A stretch of 64,000 nucleotides of DNA from positions 4,758,473 to 4,822,472 of the forward strand of contig OX453275.1 in the NCBI GenBank assembly GCA_949710005.1, read 5' to 3'. Source of the stretch: Ricordea florida. Its lineage: Eukaryota; Cnidaria; Anthozoa; Corallimorpharia; Ricordeidae. Below, in pieces: positions 23,401 to 35,048 of the stretch (positions within the stretch are counted from its first letter, which is position 1; the number at the start of each line of letters is the position of its first letter). Under the pieces are notes generated by a model, which did not search any database, was not told the origin of the DNA, and saw nothing but the letters and a program-made list of their open reading frames with translations. A program made the position numbers and the translations under genes.

Positions 23401-26400
23401 TGCACTAGCTTGTGATTGGCTCTACCAAACCAATTCGCGGGAGAGACGATCTAAAAATAACCTTACTTGTGAAAACGCAGTTTCACAGACCTAGTATGGG
23501 AGTTGTAAGCTCCGGGTAATGGGCTCCTGGTATCGGATATTAAACCTATCACTCCCAGAAGTGATCAATATGTAACTTCCCCTCACAATACCAATACATT
23601 GCTAAGCAAACAGGTGACGAGAATCAAGAAAATTATCAACCTGAGGATACTGAATTGATCTACATCCAAATTCTCCACAACACTCACAAAGTAGAATTAC
23701 TACATGGATTTTGGGTGTGCAAGTGTTTAAGAATCAACATCCATAAATTTATGTCAAACGTACTTTTAATGATTCATTACTTCAGTTTGATAATATAAAC
23801 AAGTATTGGCCAGAGTAAACCGTTCTTGATTTAATGTAGCCATTTTTTCTCACTCGAGAAAACGTATCACAGAGTTTCCGCAGAAAATTTTTGTCATCAT
23901 TTTATGTGATATCATTGGCTTAGAAAATTTCCTATTGTCTTTCAGCCAATCATAATCCAGAGTTTCGATGTGTAATTTGCACTGGTGTTACACTTTTTGC
24001 ACTGGTGTTACACGTGAACTGCACTGCTCTCATCCAATCAGAATCGAGTGATTCTTATGTGTATTATTAAGGCAGTAACTACTGCAAGAAGGCATTTGAA
24101 GTTGCCTGCGTGTTTTCTGACATTTTTGTTGATAAAGTACCTGTACTGGTTTTTAATTCAGGAATACAGACATGTTGACAACATCTTGTTTGAAAACCCG
24201 TCCATCGTGGAACCATTCCTGAATTACTGGAGGAAGACTGGAAATCAGGCAAGTTATTATAAAACCAACCTGTGTAATTGTCTGCTAAAATGTACTTTAT
24301 TAGGAAGGGTTTCAGTTTTGGTTACCAGATAAGTAATTTACCAGTAGGATTTTGACCAAGGAGGAACTAGTTTCAAAACACTTTGGAATTATTTTTTTTA
24401 AAGTCTGGTTTCTAGCATAACGTCCTCTGCTCTATTGAAAACCTGTAAGCTAAAAATAATTCCTTTTCATAACAGAGATTGGGATTTTTGTATGGCCGTT
24501 ATGAGCATCATAAAGATGTGCCCCTTGGAATAAGGGCTTCTGTAGCTGCCATCTACGAGCCCCCACAGGTGAGTGATCCTTCAAGAACCCTAGATATTTG
24601 TTAACTTGTTTGAGGTTCATATTGGAAAATTAGTGTTCTAGTCAATAAAAGAGATGGTTTCTTATTCGTGTTGGGCCTACTTAGATAGTTTCTAGTCATC
24701 CAATTACTAAATAAGCAAGTCAAATATCCAAATACACAGTGCCTTCTTAGTTTAGTCAAGATTCCTAAATAATTTCTGCTCAAATTGTTGCCCAAAATTT
24801 ACGTCAAAAATTATGCACCAAACTCGCAAAAGATTGCTTTGGTAAATATTAAAACATGATATTACACCTTATTGTAACTTATTTTCGCGAGAACTTATTT
24901 TGCGAAAATGTAACGTGCATATTTCGCGGGAGTGAAATTTTACTATTTGTCCAAAACAATGTATTATGAGGAAACTAAATTGAGTTGCACAGTTACTCCC
25001 AGAATCGGTTCGACTGATTTTCATTTTCCATAGTAAATAGTTTTCATTACATTGAACAATGCTATAAAACAAGAAAAACTGTGAACAATTTGACATGTTC
25101 CTTTGCAACAAATTAGAGCTAACCAAAAGTACTACGCGCATGACGCCGTCAAATTGCCCTTACAGCTGGATGACATTGTCAGTCCCTTCAAACAAGTCCT
25201 CATTAAAATTAATTTAAAAAAAAAAAAACAACCTATATCAGGGTATTAAATTTCGCGTTATTAATTTTCGCGACGACTTATTTTCGCGGGACTTTAATTT
25301 CGTGATTTTTTGAAAGTCGCCCCCAGATCAATAATGGGATCAATATCAGTATCCGCGTAACCGCGCAACTACCCCTCCCCTAACCCAACAATAACACTAA
25401 CTTGGGGAGGGGTAGGTGCACAGTTGCTCAGATACTGACATTGATCCCAGTAATGCGCATGTACAACCCTGGAAGCTATCTTTGGTTCGTCTCTCACAGG
25501 TAACAAATGAGATCACTGCTTTACTAGCAGCTTTCAGTGTAAAAGTTTCTATTGTGGCCCGCTAAATTGACCAGTCACAGCGCGCGTACTAACTGAAAGA
25601 TGTAATAATGAATTTTAATTTCGTTTGAAAGAATCGATCTTCAATTACTTTAGTTTGGGGCAAAAGTAGCCGACGTCTCTGATCGAAGTAGCCGACGCAA
25701 GCCGAGGTTTTTCGTCGGACATCAGTGCTTATTAAAACCCCTGATATTTGGTCATAACTCATACATTCGTCAATACGTCAATTTCCATGTACGTAATTGA
25801 TACTTGTTTTCGCGGGACTAATATTTTGCGATTTTCGGGATTCCCAAATTATCACGAATTTCAAGTCCCGAAAAAAAAAAGGTTACTGCGAAAATTAACC
25901 ACACGAAATTTCAACCTCGTTCCCAGGACCTTTTCCCTGATTTTGGCCTATCCCCAAACTCAGGGAAGAGGTCCTGAGAACGAGGTTGACGAAATTTAAT
26001 ACCCTGCCTTTATGATGCTTTCATCGATTTTAACGAGGACCCATTTGAAGGATTGACAATATACTTCAGCTGTTAGTGCAATTCGACGGTGTCATTGCCT
26101 AATAATCGCCAAGTATTACATCAACTTCGCTTCAAGAGAGAAGGAACCCTACTACTTCGAAGCTTTCCTTGTCTATTTAAAGAGCAAATTAGCCATTGAG
26201 AAAAGGAAAGCAATATCGCAAATCAATTCTTAAACTTAATGCAAGGTATTTTCACTTTTTTCATGTAAGCAATAGATTCCACACAATTATTCTAAGGCAA
26301 GCCCTAACGGTAATAACACGCACGCACGTAGTTTCTGTGTAAGTAGCTTTCTATTTATTTATTTATTTACTTATTTTCTCTTTTCTGTAAGTAGTTTTTT

Positions 26401-29400
26401 TTTTCTTTTCGTTTAAACGTGTAAGTAACCTTATGTCTATTCAATCTTTGTAATTGTTGTAAACCATAAATCAATAAAGAAGAGAGAAAAAAAAAAATTC
26501 GACGGTGTCATGTAGAACTAAATATGGCTCAACTTTGTTGCAAAGGAACATGTCAAACTTTGCAATTTTTTCTTGTTATATGGTTTTGTTCAGCGTAATG
26601 GACGCTATCGCTATGGAAAGTTAAAATCAGTCGTGCCAATTCTGAGAGTAACTCTTTTTTTTAATGCAGAGTGGAATTTTGGCAATCGTGAACTTTACTT
26701 CCCGAGAAATTTACCTGTTCCATTTCGGCGAAATTAAGTTCCCATGAAAGTAAGTAACAATAAGGTTGAATAATTCTCGAATTGTCACCACTAATCGCTG
26801 CTACCATCAAGCTTGGCATATCAATAGCGCCCACGTTCCATTGAACCGCGACGTTGGCGGGTTATTACTCGACGCTTAGTTACATCTTGTGTATGAAGCA
26901 ACAGCATTCATCAAGGGTATCATGTTTAGGGAGCTTCACAGCCTTGCACAATCACCCCTGAAGAAGACACAAGACAGGAGTGTCACAACATTGAGTCTGT
27001 GAATTATTAAAGGAGCTTCACAGCCTTGCCCAATCACCTCTGAAGAAGACACTAGACAGGAGTGTCAAAACATTGAGTCTGTGAATTATTAAAGGAGATT
27101 CACAGCCTTGCCCAATCACCACTGAAGAAGACACTAGACAGGAGTGTCAAAACATTGAGTCTGTGAATTATTAAAGGAGCTTCACAGCCTTGCCCAATCA
27201 CCCCTGAAGAAGACACTAGACAGGAGTGTCACAACATTGAGTCTGTGAATTATTAAAGGAGCTTCACAGCCTTGCCCAATCACCCCTGAAGAAGACACAA
27301 GACAGGAGTGTCAAAACATTGAGTCTGTGAATTATTAAAGGAGCTTCACAGCCTTGCCCAATCACCTCTGAAGAAGACACTAGACAGGAGTGTCAAAACA
27401 TTGAGTCTGTGAATTATTAAAGGAGATTCACAGCCTTGCCCAATCACCACTGAAGAAGACACTAGACAGGAGTGTCAAAACATTGAGTCTGTGAATTATT
27501 AAAGGAGCTTCACAGCCTCGCCCAATCACCCCTGAAGAAGACACTAGACAGGAGTGTCACAACATTGAGTCTGTGAATTATTAAAGGAGCTTCACAGCCT
27601 TGCCCAATCACCACTGAAGAAGACACTAGACAGGAGTGTCAAAACATTGAGTCTGTGAATTATTAAAGGAGCTTCACAGCCTCGCCCAATCACCCCTGAA
27701 GAAGACACTAGACAGGAGTGTCACAACATTGAGTCTGTGAATTATTAAAGGAGCATCACAGCCTTGCCCAATCACCTCTGAAGAAGACACTAGACAGGAG
27801 TGTCACAACATTGAGTCTGTGAATTATTAAAGGAGCTTCACAGCCTTGCCTAATCACCACTGAAGAAGACACTAGACAGAAGTGTCACAACATTGAGTCT
27901 GTGAATTATTAAAGGAGTTTCACAGCCTTGCTCAATCACCTCTGAAGAAGACACTAGACAGAAGTGTCACAACATTGAGTCTGTGAATTATTAAAGGAGT
28001 TTCACAGCCTTGCTCAATCACCTCTGAAGAAGACACTAGACAGAAGTGTCACAACATTGAGTCTGTGAATTATTAAAGGAGTTTCACAGCCTTGCTCAAT
28101 CACCTCTGAAGAAGACACTAGACAGGAGTGTCACAACATTGAGTCTGTGAATTATTAAAGGAGATTCACAGCCTTGCCTAATCACCACTGAAGAAGACAC
28201 TAGACAGAAGTGTCACAACATTGAGTCTGTGAATTATTAAAGGAGATTCACAGCCTTGCCTAATCACCACTGAAGAAGACACTAGACAGAAGTGTCACAA
28301 CATTGAGTCTGTGAATTATTAAAGGAGTTTCACAGCCTTGCTCAATCACCTCTGAAGAAGACACTAGACAGGAGTGTCAAAACATTGAGTCTGTGAATTA
28401 TTAAAGGAGATTCACAGCCTTGCCTAATCACCACTGAAGAAGACAGAAGTGTCACAACATTGAGTCTGTGAATTATTAAAGGAGCATCACAGCCTTGCCC
28501 AATCACCTCTGAAGAAGACACTAGACAGGAGTGTCAAAACATTGAGTCTGTGAATTATTAAAGGAGATTCACAGCCTTGCCCAATCACCCCTGAAGAAGA
28601 CACTAGACAGGAGTGTCACAACATTGAGTCTGTGAATTATTAAAGGAGATTCACAGCCTTGCCCAATCACCCCTGAAGAAGACACTAGACAGGAGTGTCA
28701 AAACATTGAGTCTGTGAATTATTAAAGGAGATTCACAGCCTTGCCCAATCACCCCTGAAGAAGACACTAGACAGGAGTGTCACAACATTGAGTCTGTGAA
28801 TTATTAAAGGAGATTCACAGCCTTGCCCAATCACCCCTGAAGAAGACACTAGACAGGAGTGTCACAACATTGAGTCTGTGAATTATTAAAGGAGCTTCAC
28901 AGCCTTGCCTAATCACCACTGAAGAAGACACTAGACAGGAGTGTCACAACATTGAGTCTGTGAATTATTAAAGGAGTTTCACAGCCTTGCCCAATCACCA
29001 CTGAAGAAGACACTAGACAGGAGTGTCACAACATTGAGTCTGTGAATTATTAAAGGAGTTTCACAGCCTTGCTCAATCACCACTGAAGAAGACACTAGAC
29101 AGAAGTGTCACAACATTGAGTCTGTGAATTATTAAAGGAGCTTCACAGCCTTGCCCAATCACCCCTGACGAAGACACTAGACAGAAGTGTCACAACATTG
29201 AGTCTGTGAATTATTAAAGGAGTTTCACAGCCTTGCCTAATCAGCCCTAAAGAAGACACTAGACAGGAGTGTCAAAACTCCGGGTCGGTGAATTGTAAAG
29301 TTTTAAGTGACATTCATTATTTCAAACCAGTGTAGCATCAAACTATGGCTGATTGTACACCTGGTTGCAATGCGCACATTTCCTTTAACCCTTCAGGTCT

Positions 29401-30711
29401 CAGTAGTGACCAGCATCCAATTTCTCATTAGAATATTCACTATTCATCAGCCATTCATGTTATGAGAATAACGAAAATGATCACCAAAAATGAGTTGTAT
29501 TGATATTCAAACAAATTCTCCTCACTAGTACCATAACAAATACATGAGAACAGTTAGGAGAAAATGAATATTGATATTGGGGTTTAAAGGGTTACCAGTG
29601 AGGTAATTAGCGATATTTCCATTTACTAGGAGGACACGCCAGACAGTATAAAGCTGTTAGAGAACCCACATGATGCAGCAGTTAACGCACTAGCGGCCCA
29701 CCTGGGTCTACAGCGTGTTGGTTGGATATTCACTGATCTGGTACCAGAAGATATGAGGAAAGGTACAGTGAAGCACTTACGAGACATCAACACGCACTTC
29801 CTGACAGCCGAGGAATGCATCCTGGCAGGCCAGCTACAGAACCAGAACCCTTCACCATGTAGATTATCCTCAAATGGAAAGTTTGGTTCAAAGTTTGCCA
29901 CAGTTGTTGTGTCAGGTGTGTCAGTCAAGTTATTAGTACTTTGTGTTCAATAACTGAACATTGTGAGAATATTCTTGCATCCTGTTACGGCAGTGAGAAT
30001 ATCTTTGCCTTTAGTTATGTCAGTGAGAATATTTTTGCTTCCACACCAACTCTCAAGAGGCCTGTGTACACTTGTAAGTTTAATGATATGATAATTATAC
30101 CTCGCAAGTTAATAACACATCTTACTTTGTAAGTGGTGTCTGACACATCTATTGTAACTTTGCAACTTCAGGTGACATGAACAACCAAGTTGGATTTGAA
30201 GGTTTTCAGGTATGATAATCAATTTATTGATCTCTTTGATGTATCTAGTCGCTCATGTTTTCAGGTCTCATTAATATAAAGCAACGTTTGTTGCAAGGTG
30301 AATTTTCAGAGGCGCTTTTCTCCTCTCCAGGTCTCAAATCAGTGCATGGCACTCGTGCGTGATGATTGCCTGGTACCAACGATTGATGAACCGGGCCTTG
30401 GGTATATCCGGGAATCCTCGAGTGACCAGTATGTCCCGGATGTCTTCTACAAGGTTGGAATCGAACTTGAGTCGAAATTTTGAGTTGTAAGGCTACTTCA
30501 GACTTAAATTTTCTGCTCTTTCTTTAGGATACTGACTCTTACGGCAACGAAGTGACACTGCTTGCACGACCTATGCCGATTGAATATGTATTGGTTCAGG
30601 CAAGTGTTAACAGCGGCTTCTATTTAAGAAATAGAAAACATGTACCGTGTTTCTATCGAGGTGTAGAAACACGAGTGGAAGTTTAGGAGAACGAAAAATG
30701 CTGTGGAAACG

Positions 30712-30742
<31 letters not shown>

Positions 30743-30760
30743 GAGTTCTCCCAAACTTTT

Positions 30761-30796
<36 letters not shown>

Positions 30797-33384
30797 CATG
30801 TTTTCTATTTCTTTTAGAAAACACCACAATGAAAAAAAGGAAAGCAACTTGTTAACTTTGATGACCAAAATGTAAATTCTCTTTGGCGCGTCATCATTAC
30901 GTCAACGGCTCGTGCTAGTTCTGTGTTTCTATCGAGTTATAGAAACATGAATTCTAACCAATCAACGCGCGTATTTTCTTAGGACTATTTTCTAAATAGC
31001 TTTGTTCGGCTTTCATCTCCCCCTGAACACTGAAAGAAAGTGATGAGGGGAAGGGGGGTCGGGGGTCGGAGGATGATTGGGGTGATAGGATACCCTCCCT
31101 ATTGAAATTAAATTAGACCCTCTGTAAGAGATCAATTTTGCCGTGGCGCAATGTATAGAGATGGCGTAGTAGAACGGAACGGACACACATGTTAACGCAA
31201 AAATGACTTCCTTCAACGAGTTGAATGTCGAATTTAATTTTTACACTTTTGAGATAAAGGTTAGTGTGTTGGTTCAGAAATTTGAACATGACATTAACCA
31301 GTTCCAGCGATCAACTAGCGTAGCTCATTGAAATCTCCAAGTTACAAAATTTACTCCAACAGTTCAGATGTACGGTACATATGTTAGTTTCTTAAGTTGA
31401 GATATGTACGAGATATAGTAAGCTCTATGTACTAAATATTATGTGCAGGTACCAGCAGCGCTCCCAGTTGAGCCACAATATACATTCTCCAACCAAAGTC
31501 AAGGAGAACCGTTTCCAATAGAAAACCGTTCAAGTCTGGGGGAAATACAGGTAAAGTTGAATAGTGCAAAGTAATTATGCAAATAACATTTTTCATCAAT
31601 TGCGTCAGTAATGTTATTTCAGTCGAAATTTTTTTTAAAAAAATTGGTTGACGAGATTTTATACCGAAATTTCCCTTTTCCTCGCTTAATTTAATGGTCC
31701 AAGAAACCAAGACTCCACGACATCTTTCTGACTGCTTGGCGAAAACGTTTCATAAATGAACAAACGCAGGAGAACGACGGGTAGAACGAGGAAGCGTAAA
31801 TACCTTACGGCGGTTTTGAACTCAGTCCATGATGCACTCGTTGTTTTTAGTTTTGATTCCAATTGGCTAAAACAGAAGCGAGAGATTCGTTAGCCAATCG
31901 TCTTTCATAGCAATGCAAAACCAAAGCAGTCTCAAAATTTTATTGAACTGGAACCCACCCCTATTTGAAGATCAGAATGCGTTTTGTCTATCGTTTGAAC
32001 GCGTTTGCGGAGCGTTTCCACGAAGCACATTTTGTCCTCTATTGCATTAATCGCTCACCTTTCGTGTTCGTTTGTTTTTACAGGATTTCAATGCGTTTGT
32101 GAGGTACTTAAACCAGTTTTCTCCTGATGGATTCCTAGGCGCTATGTCCAATTTCCATCTGTTGGTGTTCCTGGCAACGTGTGACATTCTACCGTTAAAG
32201 GTAGGAAGCGAATCCAGTGGGCTTTTAAGGAGTAAAAAATATAAATTCTTCAGATATTTTGTCAACTCTGCTCCGAGGTTTTTCTTCCATTGGAAAAGCA
32301 CTAGTCACTTTCGAGTTCTTAATGTATGTCTTCTTATACCGAAGAAGCAAGAACAAATTTTAGTTCCCCGAAAACTTAGTTTTTCTGCTAGCTTGCCTAG
32401 CTGGCGAAAGCGAGTGCGTCTGTTATTTTTTTTGGCAAAGAGTCGGGTTGGCAGACGTTGTATCCTGCACGTTGTCTTGAATGGAAAACTAACCCGTACG
32501 TACAAGGAACAGAATCTTAGGTCTCTACTTTTAGTGGGACCCGGCGGCAAGTACACACAAAAATCTCATTCAACTCTGAGCAGTTACCTATGTGATAGCT
32601 TCACTTTGTCCTCTGAAGATTTCTCTTGTCGCAATCCGCTGTACTTCAAACCTTTGCTTTTCAGGATCACATGAGAGAGCTGTGCGAAGCCGTCAGAAAT
32701 CAAGACCACGATGCAGCCCGCCGCTGGAGTAAAAGCGAACACTGGGCCACGGTGATACAACTTATGCAAGCGGCGAACGGTGAGGACTTGGGCGCTAGCA
32801 ATAGTTATCATCTGACAAAGATGTCCTAGAGGGAGAGGGGAGGGAGGAGATAAAGTAAACACTAGGAATATGGATCAGAATTTGCGGTAACAGTAAACCT
32901 TGTTAAAGAGGATGTTTGTTACGAGCCGACGTGCTTCGTGAAGCAGAGAACGAAGCCCCTTGGAAACCGACTCTCAAAAGATTAGAGTGTGCATCCATAC
33001 ATTTTGAGGTTTTGTGTTTTCATTACTTTGACGAAGGACGCTCAACACGTTAGCTTCCCTTTTATCTTGCGGTGGTACAACTCACATTGGAAAATTCATT
33101 TGTGTAAGGTTTCTCTGGCTGTGTTCTATTGTTTTGTTGACCAATGGCATGGAACATTGGAAGAGCTTCGTCCCGCTCCTGAAGTGGCGTTACGTTGACT
33201 AATGTGCTTTCCTGTTTTGCTCTGTTCTTCAGCGCCTTCCCCAGAGCCACATGGAAGCAGCGACGTCGACATGGCGGATGCATCGCCGTCTCCCACACGC
33301 GCAGGCTGGACTTGCAAGCACTGTACCTTTATTAACCAATACGGGCACGAAAATTGTGACATGTGCGGATTGCCAAGACTTTGA
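17418..33384 (+). CDS. NPLOC4: NPL4 homolog, ubiquitin-recognition cofactor of p97/VCP
   Basis: Seventeen exons with consistent phases: 17418-17429, 17511-17591, 18688-18800, 19421-19585, 20176-20224, 20915-21009, 21195-21318, 24162-24248, 24476-24568, 29630-29915, 30172-30209, 30331-30453, 30528-30599, 31449-31550, 32084-32200, 32665-32779, 33233-33384. The total is 607 aa; human NPL4 has 608. Order: UBX-like N-terminus (IIVRVQS, residues 1-80), Npl4 zinc finger (about 123-215; [12 protein letters not shown] and CRIKPGC...CTKCQPS), inactive MPN-like domain (about 215-450; VGWIFTDL) and a C-terminal NZF finger (about 582-605; CKHCTF...CDMCG) with the Thr-Phe pair that contacts ubiquitin. With UFD1 it guides p97 to ubiquitinated clients for unfolding and ER-associated degradation. 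Exons 8 and 13 end in GC donors. Intron 9 is 5.1 kb and full of repeats. Confidence 0.97.
21546..21722. mobile_element. 177-bp MITE in NPLOC4 intron 7
   Basis: The termini GTAATCATACG and CGTATGATTAC, and inner TTCAATTTGGAATTA with TAATTCCAAATTGAA, form inverted arms of about 35 bp. The centre is unique and non-coding. Confidence 0.8.
21735..23070. repeat. Pair of ~150-bp direct repeats in NPLOC4 intron 7
   Basis: Blocks at about 21755-21900 and 22925-23070 share GTTGCGTGACGA..., GAAATTTTGAAATATCAGGG and TGAATGGAAAGTA at roughly 85-90% identity in the same orientation. The sequence between them has no recognised exon. They are copies of one dispersed repeat, or the ends of a larger inserted unit. 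Confidence 0.6.
23149..23530. mobile_element. ~380-bp TIR element in NPLOC4 intron 7
   Basis: It begins CAGGAGCCCATTACCCGGA and ends TCCGGGTAATGGGCTCCTGG. Subterminal blocks are also inverted (ACAAGTAAGGTTATTTTTAG against CTAAAAATAACCTTACTTGT). No transposase. Confidence 0.8.
25239..26006. mobile_element. Nested TIR element (CAGGGTATTAAATTTCG ends)
   Basis: It starts CAGGGTATTAAATTTCG and ends with the inverse CGAAATTTAATACCCTG. Repeated TTTTCGCG motifs flank both ends. Near its right end it carries a further small palindrome (25912-25988, AACCTCGTTCCCAGGACC against GGTCCTGAGAACGAGGTT). This makes three levels of nesting. Confidence 0.75.
26080..26510 (+). mobile_element. 5'-truncated LINE copy with 16-bp target duplication
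   Basis: The direct repeats AATTCGACGGTGTCAT at 26080-26095 and 26495-26510 enclose 26096-26494. The insert ends AATAAA plus about 10-15 A residues and begins in an open frame that terminates ...[13 protein letters not shown]-stop, like the extreme C-terminus of a retrotransposon ORF. This is a textbook target-primed reverse-transcription product with severe 5' truncation. The perfect duplication argues that it is recent. Confidence 0.85.
26929..29299. repeat. 82-bp satellite array, 29 copies, in NPLOC4 intron 9
   Basis: The period is 82 bp (starts at 26929, 27011, 27093, 27175 and on), with 28 units of 82 bp except one short by 7 (about 28440), plus a diverged last unit. Each unit carries TTCACAG ... 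CTGAAGA, the inverted pair GACACT/AGTGTC around AGACAGG, (C/A)AAC, GAGTC and CTGTGAA, so the RNA could fold with two nested stems. Units 1-4 and 5-8 share the same order of variants, showing a 328-bp higher-order duplication. The period is not a multiple of 3 and units contain stops, so it is non-coding. Confidence 0.95.
30620..30995 (+). mobile_element. ~375-bp palindrome-rich element, NPLOC4 intron 13
   Basis: It contains repeated GTTTCTATCGAGTTATAGAAAC palindromes and a long inverted pair around CTGTGGAAAC...GTTTCCACAG. A close copy in the opposite orientation occupies 39722-40098 in BTAF1. The element begins about 25 bp after the GC donor of exon 13. Non-coding. Confidence 0.8.
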
Positions 33385-35048
33385 CCCGACCATTTGCAAA
33401 AGACAGGTTGCCTGCAAAATTAGATCGCTTAATGAAAGAGGTCGCTGTAAGTTTGTCGAGATTTTTGAAGCTTATTCCAAGTTCGCTTTGGAGGGGAATG
33501 GAGCATTGATGCATGATGCCGGCGCATTGCGAAGGTGTTCTACGGCGACGGGGTGAGGCTTGACAACGCCCTGTTAAAAGGCTAAAAGAACCCGCTGTTG
33601 AAATTTTGGATCCCCGTCCCACACACCACGCCACACTGACCTTCCATCCCAGGTTACTTTGGTGGTTTGGATGGCTAAAGTGAATCGTTCAAAACTCGAG
33701 ACTTGTGTACAACTCGTAAAGCGATTTTTTTGTTTATAACCAATTAAATTCTCCATCACACTTTTGTTGGTTAAACGTGGTCACGGAATTCCTTTATGCA
33801 GACCATATCTCATACCAGGCGGTTTACCCGTTCAGTATCAGAAACGAAGGAAATCGGACTGAAAAGCGCCTAGCTTGGAATCAGGACGGACTAAAAACGT
33901 TCTCCGTTCCCTTTCCAATTAAGGAGGTAAGGAACAACGGCACGTGTTTAATTGCTGCTCTGATTGGCTTACAGAACAGACCAATCAACTCCGGCCGTTT
34001 ATTTCTCCATGGCGTCTCCTGTTAACGGAGGTCAAAGTTCATTACCCCGAGATGAAGATTTATATTGACGTGTCCAAGGGCTATTTTTTGTGCTTCAAAA
34101 TTCAAGGAAAACTTCTTTAAACATGTTGTGGCGATAGGATCGTGTGATTCTATCCGTCTTGTAACGGCTTCGCTGAAATAAAAACTTCCCACAATTGTTT
34201 TGAAGTACATTGAGTTTGAAGAGAAAGAGGTGACGCTCGCACATTGACGCACATGCTAATATTACAGTGACAAAGAAACTCGGGATGTGTAATAAAATTG
34301 CTTTATTTTTACTGATTTTGAAAGGTGAAGGGCCGTTATCCCTTCCTTCAATTGAGTTGTAATTTAATAATGATCCTCTCCGCATGCTGAACTTTCAACT
34401 TTAAACGTTCTTTACCTCTAGAATCCGAATATGAGTGATATAAACCCAGGTACAAACTTGAGTAGAAATGCAGGTTTGCAATGGAAAACCTTGCAGGTCT
34501 ACAGGTATTCACTGCAAGACTCAAGAATATTACCTTGATGTGGTAATTCTTATCGAGCAACACTTTCCAGTACCACATCTGACGAGTTAAATCCACTCTT
34601 CATGTATGAGCTTCAAAGTGTCAACTAAAAACCTAAAGACACTTCACAGGAAGATTCGCTTGACTCTGTTCCTTTCATTTGCTTGAAATTCGATACCCCG
34701 TTCTGCACTAACAAATGACTCTGAAACCGTTTGTGCACTAATCGTGTCACAGTACTAACATGAGCTTGGAAACCAAACTCCAATATTTTCCTGAGCAACT
34801 CAGTCGTCTGTACTTCACGTGGTTTTACTCGTTCTCGCTGTTCCATATAGCATTGTCTACCCGTACAAATGGTGTTTCTATAGCGTTCTGCAACAAAATA
34901 GACCGTTTATTCTCCGTTTTGCAAACAATCGTTGGCAGATAACTTGCAAGATTAATTTGTATTCTGTAGCAGTTTTCGATCGTTCCCCTGCGGGGTTCGA
35001 AATCCTGACGGAAAAAGCGTAGTTGTCTCGGAGAGCAGTAGCCATTAT
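33385..35048. terminator. Convergent 3' spacer of NPLOC4 and BTAF1
   Basis: No coding exon was recognised. Plus-strand poly(A) candidates for NPLOC4 are ATTAAA near 33744, AATAAA at 34177-34182 and AATAAA at 34291-34296. Minus-strand candidates for BTAF1 are TTTATT at 34906-34911 (about 140 bp beyond the stop) and 34302-34307. If distal signals are used, the two 3' UTRs overlap around 34.3 kb. Confidence 0.5.

Larger units (their letters stand above)
24868..26766. mobile_element. ~1.9-kb element with ~235-bp diverged inverted arms
   Basis: The left arm 24868-25105 (CCTTATTGTAACTTA...GACATGTTCCTTTGCAAC) matches the inverse of 26530-26766 (...GTAAGTAACAATAAGG). The arms have diverged noticeably, so this is old. 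The interior holds a second TIR element (25239-26006) and a retroposed LINE end (26096-26494). The host is NPLOC4 intron 9. Confidence 0.75.

Noticed and set aside
26929-29299. CRISPR-like array
   Set aside because: The regular 82-bp period has no unique spacers; whole units are repeated. The surrounding gene is eukaryotic.
32072-32674. 200-aa plus-strand ORF as a separate gene
   Set aside because: It is NPLOC4 exon 32084-32200 plus read-through of the following intron; the GTAGGA donor and next exon fit the family.
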